From positions 1-64,000 of the forward strand of contig DATIPS010000061.1 in NCBI GenBank assembly GCA_035471805.1: a stretch of 64,000 nucleotides of DNA, written 5' to 3'. Of the stretch, positions 43,598 through 52,824 are shown piece by piece. Numbering within the stretch: position 1 is the first letter of the stretch; every line of letters starts with the position of its first letter. A program made the position numbers and the translations under genes. Origin of the DNA: Acidimicrobiia bacterium (GTDB lineage: Bacteria > Actinomycetota > Acidimicrobiia > Spongiisociales > JAHEDJ01). Under the pieces are notes generated by a model that had not been told where the DNA came from, did no database searches, and saw only the letters and a program-made list of their open reading frames with translations.

Positions 43598-44382
43598 TGA
43601 TTCTCCCCCAGCCAGGAGCGCATGATGTCCTGCTCGAGCTGGCCCTTCCGGTCGACGGGGGTCGGGAACCTGACGGTCAGCTGGACATCGTCGGCGCCCT
43701 TGCTCTCCACGACGACGATCGGGTCGACAGTCGGAAGGTCCAGCGAGTGGAGTTGTGCCCGACGCTCCATGTGCTCGCGAGCCTGATCGATGAAGCCGGA
43801 ACTGGCTTCTCGAGCTGCGGCCAGCAGTCCTTCCTCCGCTTTGCGCCATCCGGACCTGGGAACGTTCACCGTGAAGGCATGCAACACGTAGTCGTGGCCG
43901 GATGTCTCATTGAGCACCGCAGTGTTCAGGAACACGCTGTTGGGAATAGTGATGGTACGACCGGTACGGGCGTGCGCGGCGCCGACTTCGAGCAGGGTGG
44001 TAGCGAGGAGCGTGTGATCGATGACCACACCGCGTACGGAGCCGACCTCGATGCGGTCCCCGACCGTGAAGCTGCGGCTGCTGGTGCGAACGAGCGCCCC
44101 GCTGACGCACATGATGAGTTCCTTGGTGGCGAGCACGAAGGCAGCCCCCAGCGCGACGAGGGAGATGGCAGCCGCTCGCAACTCTGCCGCCCAGATGAAC
44201 ACGAGCCCGATGGCCATGAGGAGAAAGGCGGCGTTGCGAATCTGAACGATCCAGCGGCGACCGATCTGAGGCGAGGCCCAGTCCTGGCGCCGCACGTAGT
44301 TGACGGCGAACCACCGCAGCCCGAGCGCAACGAGGGCCAGCACGCCGCTGGCTATCAGATTGCGTATCGTCTCAGTGTCCAT
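43594..44382 (-). CDS. MscS family mechanosensitive channel (upstream gene)
   Basis: 262 aa. Two N-terminal helices, pore helix and beta domain (LVALGAAFVLATKELIMCVS, then SSRSFTVGDRIEVGSVRGVV), and a shorter cytoplasmic tail ending QDIMRSWLGENQ. Coupled to the downstream MscS gene by a four-base overlap. The pore segment carries Lys/Glu (ATKELIM) where the partner has Ser/Asp (LSDVLKN), so the two may differ in conductance or form mixed heptamers. Confidence 0.9.
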   Translation of the reverse strand: MDTETIRNLIASGVLALVALGLRWFAVNYVRRQDWASPQIGRRWIVQIRNAAFLLMAIGLVFIWAAELRAAAISLVALGAAFVLATKELIMCVSGALVRTSSRSFTVGDRIEVGSVRGVVIDHTLLATTLLEVGAAHARTGRTITIPNSVFLNTAVLNETSGHDYVLHAFTVNVPRSGWRKAEEGLLAAAREASSGFIDQAREHMERRAQLHSLDLPTVDPIVVVESKGADDVQLTVRFPTPVDRKGQLEQDIMRSWLGENQ

Positions 44383-44674
44383 CTCTCCCTTTCGATCCGG
44401 AGTTGGCAGTTAGATTACCGCCGGACCGGCGAGGTCCTGAGTCGATGAGTCGCCCGCCGCACCAACGTGGCCCGACACCCCCTCGTTCCTCAGCTCCTTC
44501 CCCTCACGGTGTCCGCCCGGGCATCGACGGCATTCCCGGGCACCATGCTCGGGAATCGACACGAGTATCCCGAGCCGGGTTGAACTCGACGATCGTGAGG
44601 ATTCTGCAGGAGAACCGGGAAGGCAAGCGCGCCGCAACGCCGGCCTGCCAAGGCCCTGCGCGGGAGCCGGCGCC
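44383..44674. other. 292-base intergenic region with a hairpin
   Basis: Between the head of the MscS operon and the end of the minus-strand exporter operon. The only clear structure is a hairpin at 44532-44556 (ATTCCCGGGCA / TGCTCGGGAAT, 10 of 11 paired, 3-base loop). No convincing coding frame. Confidence 0.5.
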
Positions 44675-45745
44675 TCAGGCCTCGATCGCCACCTTCTGTT
44701 CCAGTCGCTTCGCCATCGCAAGCACTGCGGGAACGAGTACGGCGATCCAGGCCAGCGCTATCACAAGCTGGATCCAGATGTCTCCGAACGAAGCGTCTTT
44801 GACCCCGACCTCGAAGATCGGCGACAGGAACCAGTACGTCGGCGAGATCTTGGCGATCCATTGAGGCAGGTTCGGCCATATGTAGAAGACAACCGGGTAG
44901 AAGAGCAGAATCCCGCCGGACTTCATCAGCGCGAACAGCATGTTGGAGTCTTTGGCGAAGATGCCGAGTATCAAGCCGATCTCGGCCATCATCAGCGCGG
45001 CGATCAGAAGAACGACGGTCAAGGCGATCGGGTGGCTGCCGAATGCATTGTTGAGCATCAGCGTGATGATGCCGGTTGCCATGCCGAGGACGATGCCGAG
45101 ACCGGCCTTGCCGGCCAGGAAGTCGTTGACCGTGGTCGGTGTGACCAACACGGAGTTGATCGTGCCCTTCTCCTTCTCCTGGACTATCGATGCAGCAGGA
45201 ACGAAGGCGGCTGAGATAGCCACCGCGTAGATCATGAGCAGCGGCACCATCCGGCTGGCGATGGGCACTGCCTCGGCGTCCCCAACCGTGACTACGGCGA
45301 CCTCGACCGGCGCGGGCCGACCGGCGACTTCGCGTACGAGATCCAGGGTCGTCACCTGCAGGATGATCCGATTGGATGCGAGGCTTTCGCCACCGATGTA
45401 GAACTGCAGGGCAGGTCGAGAACCGCTCCTCACCGCCGAGTCAAAACCCTGGGTGAGCACCAGGCCGGCGTCGAGGTCGTTGGCCTCGACCATTCTCCTG
45501 AGGGTTTCCTCCGAAGACATCGTGGTCACCTCGATACCGGCCAGATCCCGCGCGGCCGGCACGATCGTCGAGTTGCCGTTGTCGACGATGCCGAGGCGGG
45601 GGCTCGGCGCAAACAGCGATCCGAAGACTCCCACGATGACGAACGTCATCACCACCGGGAGGATCAGGGCGTAGAGGAATAGAGGAGAACGCGGCCCCAT
45701 GCGGAGTTCCTTCCGCATGATGAGCCAGCCTCTGGAAGGGTTCAT
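44675..45745 (-). CDS. ABC-2 exporter permease
   Basis: 356 aa. One helix (FLYALILPVVMTFVIVGVFG), a large outside domain of about 140 residues with the IEVTTMSSEETLRRMVEAND segment, then five helices with IVQEKEKGTINSVLVTPTTV, the ABC-2 coupling phrase. ATG 45745 overlaps the previous gene's stop by four bases. With the next upstream permease it would make a heterodimeric exporter powered by the 46851 ATPase. Confidence 0.88.
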   Translation of the reverse strand: MNPSRGWLIMRKELRMGPRSPLFLYALILPVVMTFVIVGVFGSLFAPSPRLGIVDNGNSTIVPAARDLAGIEVTTMSSEETLRRMVEANDLDAGLVLTQGFDSAVRSGSRPALQFYIGGESLASNRIILQVTTLDLVREVAGRPAPVEVAVVTVGDAEAVPIASRMVPLLMIYAVAISAAFVPAASIVQEKEKGTINSVLVTPTTVNDFLAGKAGLGIVLGMATGIITLMLNNAFGSHPIALTVVLLIAALMMAEIGLILGIFAKDSNMLFALMKSGGILLFYPVVFYIWPNLPQWIAKISPTYWFLSPIFEVGVKDASFGDIWIQLVIALAWIAVLVPAVLAMAKRLEQKVAIEA

Positions 45746-46854
45746 AGCGACTGCACCTTTCTCCTCAGAATCGTCAGCCCGGCGATGAAGGCGACCACCG
45801 TCCACGCCAGGACAAGTCCCAGATTGGGCAAAGCTTCCGCCCATCCCTCGCCGTAGGAGGTGGTTCCTGTGATGGCCTGAACCAGCCCGTAGCTGGGAAT
45901 CGCCCTGATCCACAATGACGCAGTTCCCGGAAACAGCAAACCGAAGGCCGGGATCAGCATCGGAACCATGAACAGCATGCTCCAGAAGAGCACGCTGATG
46001 AAGTCCTTGCCGAATGCCCCGGCGATCAGTGCGAACCCGGTCACCATCAAGGACCCCAGCAGGAGTGTCGTCAGCAAGAGCACCGGGGCGGTGGCGAGCG
46101 ATTGGATGGCGATGAGCAGCAGGACCACCTGGCTGAAGGCCAGCAGGGCGCCGAAGATGATCTTGGCCGTCAGGAAATCGGCCAGCGTCGCCGGCGTGGT
46201 GATCACTGCCGTGACGGTCCGGTTCTGCATCTCTCCGGCGATGAGGCCTGCCAGCGACATCATTTCGACCAGCAGCACCAGGAAGGCCAGCATCGGCCTG
46301 AGTTTCTCCCGCAGCGACACCTGGTCACCGAGACGGTCGGTTCCGAGGACCTCTTCCTGATAGTCCACCGGCAGCGGGAGGCCGCTGATGGCGAAAGCCG
46401 CCTCCCGGATGAACGAGTCCATGGCCGTGCGGAGCTCGTCGGGGATTTCTGCCGTTGCCACGATGCTGACCGTCGTCGGTTCTCCGGCGGCAATCGCTTC
46501 GAAGAAGTCGTCGGGGAACGCCAATCCAAGCGCGACGCCGTCATCGCCTTCCTCCACCGCCGTCATGAGCGTCTGACGGGAGTCGAAAGCAACTACGGTC
46601 AAACCATCGGCCTCTGCTCCGGTTGCCTGCTGGAGGAGGTTCTCGATTCCGGCTCCTGTCGCCCCGATGGTGATGTCCTCGTCGACGCTGTCGGGTAGTA
46701 CCCAGAAGATGGCGACGTAAGCCACCAGGCCGATTACGGACATATACAGGTAGAAGCGGTCTCTCAGGAACGCCTGCAGGTCCTTGCGGATGATGGCGCC
46801 GATGATCGCTGCACGCGAGACCGGCGCCCTCGGCGAGGTCTCGTCGGACGTCAT
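45742..46854 (-). CDS. ABC-2 exporter permease
   Basis: 370 aa. A cytoplasmic start, one helix (LYMSVIGLVAYVAIFWVLPD), an outside domain of about 140 residues, then helices with LIAGEMQNRTVTAVITTPAT as the coupling phrase. Organised like its downstream neighbour and overlapping it by four bases. Second half of the exporter pair. Confidence 0.88.
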   Translation of the reverse strand: MTSDETSPRAPVSRAAIIGAIIRKDLQAFLRDRFYLYMSVIGLVAYVAIFWVLPDSVDEDITIGATGAGIENLLQQATGAEADGLTVVAFDSRQTLMTAVEEGDDGVALGLAFPDDFFEAIAAGEPTTVSIVATAEIPDELRTAMDSFIREAAFAISGLPLPVDYQEEVLGTDRLGDQVSLREKLRPMLAFLVLLVEMMSLAGLIAGEMQNRTVTAVITTPATLADFLTAKIIFGALLAFSQVVLLLIAIQSLATAPVLLLTTLLLGSLMVTGFALIAGAFGKDFISVLFWSMLFMVPMLIPAFGLLFPGTASLWIRAIPSYGLVQAITGTTSYGEGWAEALPNLGLVLAWTVVAFIAGLTILRRKVQSL

Positions 46855-47723
46855 GCGCTCAACTCCCGGCCGGTGAGCTTGATGAAGATGTCTTCCAGGG
46901 TCGCTTCCTCTGTGTGGATCGTCATCAATCCTTCGACGGAGACTGCGTCGCGGATCTGGTCTCCTGCGTTTGCCTCGTCGAGGCGGATCACCCGCTCGTC
47001 GACGCCTGATCCGCCGTCGCGCGCGCGAATTCGAACGGTGCGCTGGCCGTGCTCGAGTTTCAGATTCTCCGCGGTGTCCAGCGCCACGATCCTGCCCTCG
47101 TTGATGAAGGCAACCCGGTCGGACAACTGGTCCGCTTCGTGCATGTCGTGGGTGGTGAGGATGACCGAAGCGCCTCTTTCTGCCTCGGCTTTGATCACAT
47201 TGCGCACCGACTGCGAAGAGACCGGGTCGAGGCCGTCGGTGGGTTCATCGAGGAACAGGATGTCCGGGCTGTTGATCATCGCCCTCGTCATCATGAGCCT
47301 CTGGCGCATACCTTTCGAGTAGCTTCCCACCCGGTCGTCGGCGCGGTCGATCAGCCCCACGCGTCGCAGGAACGGATCGAAGTCCATCTTCTTGATGCCG
47401 TAGAGGCGGGCGAAGAAGTCCAGGTTCTCGCGTGCGGACATGTTCTCGTAGAGGTTCTTCTCCTCGAAGCAGACACCGATGCGGGCCTGGATGTCGAGGG
47501 TTTGTTCGGGCATGGTCATGCCGAGCACCGAAATGGATCCCGCGTCCGGCAGGAGCTGTCCGGTGAGCATCTTGATGGTCGTCGACTTGCCTGCACCGTT
47601 CGGGCCGAGAAAGCCGAGGATCTCCCCTTGCGCGACCGAGAAGCTCACCCCGTCGACGGCCTGGATGTTGCCGTAGGCGAAGGAGAGGTCACGAACCTCG
47701 ATTGCGTTGCCGTTGGTGGTCAT
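46851..47723 (-). CDS. ABC exporter ATP-binding protein
   Basis: 290 aa. Walker A GPNGAGKST, signature YSKGMRQRLMMTRAMINSPD, Walker B ILFLDEPTDGLDP, switch histidine in LTTHDMHEAD, and a C-terminal tail ending EEATLEDIFIKLTGRELSA. The signature YSKGM is common in this exporter group. Coupled by four-base overlaps to the regulator upstream and the permease downstream. Confidence 0.92.
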   Translation of the reverse strand: MTTNGNAIEVRDLSFAYGNIQAVDGVSFSVAQGEILGFLGPNGAGKSTTIKMLTGQLLPDAGSISVLGMTMPEQTLDIQARIGVCFEEKNLYENMSARENLDFFARLYGIKKMDFDPFLRRVGLIDRADDRVGSYSKGMRQRLMMTRAMINSPDILFLDEPTDGLDPVSSQSVRNVIKAEAERGASVILTTHDMHEADQLSDRVAFINEGRIVALDTAENLKLEHGQRTVRIRARDGGSGVDERVIRLDEANAGDQIRDAVSVEGLMTIHTEEATLEDIFIKLTGRELSA

Positions 47724-48181
47724 CGGGTTTCCTTCCGTGCATGCCAGCGCCGGGCGAGCGCGGCCATTTCGACATCCATGAAATCGAGTAGTTCGGCCAG
47801 TTGCTCCATCCGGCGATGTTGCTCCGGCGGGGCGTCGGAGAGGACGCCGTGACCCTCATCCACGATCTTGCGGAGTCCGGCCATGCCGATGCGTTTCTCG
47901 TCGAGGAGGTACTCCCATCCGTCGGTGGCCATCCGGTAGTAGCTGGCGCGATCCCGTGGGAACGTGACTCTTTCGACGAGGCCGATTTGCTCCAGGACTC
48001 GGATGTTGCTCGAGATCGTGCCGGCACTCATGTGCAGCGCTTCCTGCAGCTGTTTCGAAGACTGGTGAGGTGGATCCGAGATCAGCAGCCAGCCGATCAG
48101 TTTGCCCTGGGCGCGATTGCCGCCCCGGTCCGACCAGTACCGCCCCACGTGCTCGGCGTACTCGGCGTTTGATATGTTCAT
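47720..48181 (-). CDS. GbsR/MarR family transcriptional regulator
   Basis: About 153 aa winged-helix protein: QGKLIGWLLISDPPHQSSKQ, LQEALHMSAGTISSNIRVLE and QIGLVERVTFPRDRASYYRM. Heads the regulator-ATPase-permease-permease operon, so it is a local repressor. ATG 48181 is chosen over a TTG three codons upstream because a strong promoter (TTGACC, 18 bases, TAATAT) ends nine bases before it. The 14-base palindrome GATATG-TT-CATATC covers the start codon. Confidence 0.88.
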   Translation of the reverse strand: MNISNAEYAEHVGRYWSDRGGNRAQGKLIGWLLISDPPHQSSKQLQEALHMSAGTISSNIRVLEQIGLVERVTFPRDRASYYRMATDGWEYLLDEKRIGMAGLRKIVDEGHGVLSDAPPEQHRRMEQLAELLDFMDVEMAALARRWHARKETR

Positions 48182-48220
48182 ATCTTTCAAATATTACCGA
48201 AAGTTCAAAACATAGGTCAA
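48171..48220 (-). promoter_or_regulatory. promoter and palindromic operator of the exporter operon
   Basis: Minus strand TTGACC (48220-48215), 18-base spacer, TAATAT (48196-48191), then nine bases to ATG 48181. Palindrome GATATG-TT-CATATC at 48171-48184 covers the start codon, and CTTTC ... GAAAG (48184-48203) surrounds the -10. Suggests an almost leaderless, autoregulated transcript. Confidence 0.65.
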
Positions 48221-48224
48221 GGCG

Positions 48225-48333
48225 TTTCTCGGCAATGCAGATGCGCGTGGGGAGCATCAATATTGCCGAGAAACTGAGCTCCCGATTCCCGGCAATGCAG
48301 ATGCGCGTGGGGAGCAACAGTATTGCCGAGAAA
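48225..48333. repeat. family A palindromic repeat, locus 3 (two copies, 60-bp period)
   Basis: Copies at 48225-48273 and 48285-48333, both 49 bp, offset by exactly 60. Arms TTTCTCGGCAATG against TATTGCCGAGAAA; loop core TGCGCGTGGGGAGCA in both. This locus lies upstream of the exporter regulator promoter and downstream of the minus-strand gene at 48405, so it is not between convergent genes, unlike the other two loci. Confidence 0.9.
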
Positions 48334-48348
48334 CTCCTGGGGAATTGG

Positions 48349-48379
48349 ATGTGGGGCCGGTCGTAGACCGGCCCCACAT
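48349..48379 (-). terminator. strong terminator of the His/Met-rich protein gene
   Basis: Perfect 14-bp stem, ATGTGGGGCCGGTC with GACCGGCCCCACAT, 3-base loop, 26 bases past the minus-strand stop at 48405. Confidence 0.7.
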
Positions 48380-48404
48380 GTTTGGGGGAGGGAGGTTGGC
48401 TTTG

Positions 48405-49052
48405 CTACGCGCTGGAACTGGTCTCGGCCCCGGAGGTTTCGGAAATCTGGTCGCGCAGGTAGTCGATCATCTCTTTCACGTGGTCGGGGACCTCCCCGCC
48501 AAACCGCTGGGTCATCTCGTCGATGAACCCCTGCAAGTCTTCGATGTTCATATCGCCGAAGTGATGGAGGCCGTCTCCCATCATGCCGGGTCCCATGTGA
48601 CCGTGGCCGTGGCGGAAGAAACCGCCCTCCGAGTTGCCTCCGTCAAACATGTGGCCGCCGAAGAAGTCGTCGCCCATCAGCGAACTCATCTCGTCGAGCC
48701 ATGCATCGAACTCGGGAGTCCCGGGAGGTCCGGGCGGCGGAGTCATGCCTTCAGGGAGTTCGTGCATGAAGCCGAACCCCATCGGACCGTGAGGTCCGTT
48801 TCCGTCGAAGCCGAAACCACCGGCCATCTTGTCGCTCATCCGCTGCCGGATGGCATCGGCCTGCTTGCTGTCGATGACCTCTTCACCGACCAGTTCGTCC
48901 AGAACTTCGTCGAGCGGCGTGAACCGGTACTCACCGGAAGACCCTTCGTCCTCCTGCGCTTGTGCACCATCCGGTCCCAACAGCGCGAAACCGGCTACCG
49001 CGAGCAATCCGGCCGAGAGAAGAGCGATGGATCCGATCAGAAGCTTCTTCAT
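48405..49052 (-). CDS. secreted His/Met/Gly-rich protein, possible metal binder
   Basis: 215 aa. Signal peptide or anchor at residues 1-25 (KKLLIGSIALLSAGLLAVAG), then a helical segment (LDEVLDELVGEEVIDSKQAD) of the kind seen in actinobacterial secreted proteins, and a low-complexity middle rich in Met, Gly, His and Phe (FFRHGHGHMGPGMMGDGLHH). Ends in an amphipathic helix. The His/Met clusters suggest copper, zinc or nickel binding. ATG 49052 is chosen as the signal-peptide start; the frame is open further upstream but without a plausible leader. Confidence 0.75.
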   Translation of the reverse strand: MKKLLIGSIALLSAGLLAVAGFALLGPDGAQAQEDEGSSGEYRFTPLDEVLDELVGEEVIDSKQADAIRQRMSDKMAGGFGFDGNGPHGPMGFGFMHELPEGMTPPPGPPGTPEFDAWLDEMSSLMGDDFFGGHMFDGGNSEGGFFRHGHGHMGPGMMGDGLHHFGDMNIEDLQGFIDEMTQRFGGEVPDHVKEMIDYLRDQISETSGAETSSSA

Positions 49053-49199
49053 GACGTGTGCATACCTCCTATTGCGGACAGTATGGATCGGCGAACTGAA
49101 CGACGGATGAAGCCGACCTAAGAATGGGGTGAGAACAGCCACGAATGCCGGCAGGGCCGGGCCGCGCGATGGTCGCTCACGGCAGCCGGGCACCTGACA

Positions 49200-49225
49200 C
49201 GCCGGCCGTCTGCGAACGGCCGGCG
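49200..49225. other. 10-bp hairpin in divergent intergenic region
   Basis: CGCCGGCCGT and ACGGCCGGCG with a 6-base loop, 45 bases before the start of the gene at 49271. Could be an operator or an RNA structure; no T-run. Confidence 0.5.
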
Positions 49226-49270
49226 GTATCGGGGTGACCGCCTCGATAGGATCCGGGGTAGGAGGTAATC

Positions 49271-49570
49271 GTGACGAGTAGACGTTTGGTCGGGGTAGTG
49301 ATTCTGCTGGTTCTGTTGATGTCCGCATGTGCTGCCGGCGCTAATCCGCAGGTCGATCTGGCAGCGGAAGACGGTGAGGTGGCCGGTTTCTGGACGGGTC
49401 TGTGGCACGGGATCATCCTGCCCTTCACGTTCATTGTTTCGCTGTTCAGCGACAACGTGAATGTCTACGAAGTATTCAACAGCGGTGGCTGGTACAACTT
49501 CGGGTTCGTGCTGGGCGCCGGCACTCTGCTCGGCGGTTCGGGTTCCGGAGCGAGGGGGCGGAGGCGCTAG
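49271..49570 (+). CDS. small lipoprotein/membrane protein, unknown
   Basis: 99 aa, GTG start with an excellent site (AGGAGGT, four bases upstream). Signal peptide with a lipobox-like LMSAC (Cys near residue 18), a short linker, then a membrane helix (GLWHGIILPFTFIVSLFSDN) and an aromatic segment ending in a Gly/Arg tail. Compact proteins of this type occur singly in many genomes, but I cannot name a function. The stop shares a palindrome with the convergent guaB1-like gene. Confidence 0.7.
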   Translation: MTSRRLVGVVILLVLLMSACAAGANPQVDLAAEDGEVAGFWTGLWHGIILPFTFIVSLFSDNVNVYEVFNSGGWYNFGFVLGAGTLLGGSGSGARGRRR

Positions 49571-49581
49571 CCGGCGACCGG

Positions 49582-49584
<3 letters not shown>
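49568..49584. terminator. palindrome containing both convergent stop codons
   Basis: TAGCCGG, CGA, CCGGCTA: the TAG stop of the plus gene (49568-49570) and the reversed stop CTA (49582-49584) of the minus gene are the two ends of one 7-bp stem. Confidence 0.55.
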
Positions 49585-51108
<1,524 letters not shown>

Positions 51109-51148
51109 TCACGTGCCCGGGTCCTCCCCGGGTAGTAGCTTCTCCGGC

Positions 51149-52198
51149 ATGAGTGCACGGCCGTTCGACCCGCCTGTGAGACCCATGAAAGCCAAGGTCA
51201 GGGAGGAGCCACCGCGTCCACCCGGATGGGTGTACGAACCCAAATGGGACGGCTTCCGGATGATCGCCTGGGGAGGCTCCAAGCCGCGTCTCGACAGCCG
51301 GAACGGCAAGCCGCTTTTGCGGTACTTCCCCGAACTCGAGCCGGCGCTCGCCCAACTGCCTGCCGGGACGGTCGTTGACGGCGAGGTGGTGGTCGTTTCC
51401 GGCGGAGTGACCGAGTTCGACACCCTGCAGCTGCGCATACATCCGGCCGCCTCCCGCATCGCCATGCTTGCAGAGGAGATCCCGGCCGAGCTCGTCGTGT
51501 TCGACCTTCTCGCCGACCGGGGCGAGGATCTGCGATCGGCGCCATACCTCGAACGGCGCACAAAGCTCGAGGGTCTGTTCAAGGGTCTCGGATTCCCCTG
51601 GCATCTGACTCCGGCCACCTCGAGTTTCGAGGTGGCGGAAAGATGGTTCACCGAGTTCGAGGGCGCCGGATGCGATGGGATTATCTGCAAGCAAGCCGAC
51701 GGTGTCTACCTCGAGGACAAACGCGAATGGATCAAGTGGAAGCATCGACGGGACGCCGACTGCGTGGTTGGCGGCTATCGGATCCACAAGGACGGCGACA
51801 AGATCGGTTCGATCCTTCTCGGGCTCTACAACGACGCGGGCGATTTGCACTTCATCGGGCACTGTTCCGGGTTCACCAACCAGGATCGGGTGGCGATCCT
51901 CGAGCTACTGGAACAGATCCGTGCGGATGAGAGCTTCGGAGGCGACGGCGGCGCCGTGCGGGTGCCCGGCGGCGAATCGCGCTGGTCGAGCGGCAAAGAC
52001 TTGTCATGGATCCCCGTGCAACCCGGTGTCGTGGTGCAAGTCAGCTACGACCAGCTGGAGGGTGGGAGGTTTCGTCACGCCGCGAGATTCGAGCGTTGGC
52101 GTCCCGACAAACCGGCAGCCGAATGCACGATGGATCAGCTCGTGCGCCCTGAGGGTGCGGCCTTCAACGAAATAGTGGCCGGAGAACCCAGTACTTAG
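51149..52198 (+). CDS. ATP-dependent DNA ligase (LigC-like)
   Basis: 349 aa. Adenylation motif I in YEPKWDGFRMIAW (Lys of KWDG), motif III region ELVVFDLLADRGEDLR, motif IV DGIICKQADGVY, motif V KWKHRRDADCVV, then an OB domain with QPGVVVQVSYDQLEGGRFRH. A short stand-alone ligase of the actinobacterial LigC type, used in repair. Its closest helpers in this window are the LigD-type polymerase and a dCMP deaminase on the opposite strand; no Ku gene is seen. Confidence 0.9.
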   Translation: MSARPFDPPVRPMKAKVREEPPRPPGWVYEPKWDGFRMIAWGGSKPRLDSRNGKPLLRYFPELEPALAQLPAGTVVDGEVVVVSGGVTEFDTLQLRIHPAASRIAMLAEEIPAELVVFDLLADRGEDLRSAPYLERRTKLEGLFKGLGFPWHLTPATSSFEVAERWFTEFEGAGCDGIICKQADGVYLEDKREWIKWKHRRDADCVVGGYRIHKDGDKIGSILLGLYNDAGDLHFIGHCSGFTNQDRVAILELLEQIRADESFGGDGGAVRVPGGESRWSSGKDLSWIPVQPGVVVQVSYDQLEGGRFRHAARFERWRPDKPAAECTMDQLVRPEGAAFNEIVAGEPST

Positions 52199-52222
52199 AA
52201 CTCTGAACCAGAACCTCTGCAC

Positions 52223-52696
52223 CTACTGCTTGTCGTAGGTCTCCACGACGTCCTCGACTATCAACAGCTCGACTCCCGCTCGCGCGAGAATGTGGCGAGT
52301 GTCCTGGCCCGCGTGGTAGCGACGGCGGGCGACGACCCGTTCGATTCCCGCACTGGCAATGAGCATCGCGCAAACCCGGCAGGGCTCCATCGAGCAGTAG
52401 AGCGTCGTACCTTCGAGCTGCAAGCCGTAACGGGCTGCCTGGCAGATTGCGTTCTGCTCGGCGTGAACAGTGCGAACGCAGTGTTGCCTGGTCGTGCCGT
52501 CCTCATCGATCATCTGTTTGAAGTCGTGCCCGGCATCATCACAGTGCGGCAAGCCCGACGGGGACCCTACGTAGCCGGTGCAGATGATCCGTTTGTTGCG
52601 TACAACGACGCATCCGCTCTTGCCCCGGTCACAGGTCGCACGTGTGCCGACCTGGTCCACCAGCTCGAGGAAGTACTCATCCCAACTCGGCCGCAT
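52223..52696 (-). CDS. dCMP deaminase family protein (ComEB-like)
   Basis: 157 aa, cytosolic zinc enzyme. The zinc site is seen in VRTVHAEQNAICQAA (H and catalytic E) and CSMEPCRVCAMLI (two Cys). The extra region GYVGSPSGLPHCDDAGHDFK is typical of the dCMP deaminase subgroup. ATG 52696 is used; earlier frames run through non-homologous residues. Provides dUMP for thymidylate synthesis. Confidence 0.9.
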   Translation of the reverse strand: MRPSWDEYFLELVDQVGTRATCDRGKSGCVVVRNKRIICTGYVGSPSGLPHCDDAGHDFKQMIDEDGTTRQHCVRTVHAEQNAICQAARYGLQLEGTTLYCSMEPCRVCAMLIASAGIERVVARRRYHAGQDTRHILARAGVELLIVEDVVETYDKQ

Positions 52697-52824
52697 TGGA
52701 TCACTCCCGTCTCGATGTGGAGATGCACGATACCGGTGACGGGCGGGGTCGGGAGAACCGGGAACCTGCAACCCGGCAACGGAGTGCGTCGGGAGCGCGT
52801 TGTCGGTGACCGGCGGCCGCCGGG

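Noticed and set aside
22368-48333. Family A repeats as a CRISPR array
   Set aside because: Only two copies per locus, 47-51 bp units with joints of 9-12 bases, no cas genes and no spacer-length unique sequence.
48405-49328. Longer version of the His/Met-rich protein starting at 49328
   Set aside because: The added residues are Pro/Arg-rich and lie before a perfect signal-peptide start at 49052; they also span the hairpin at 49200-49225.
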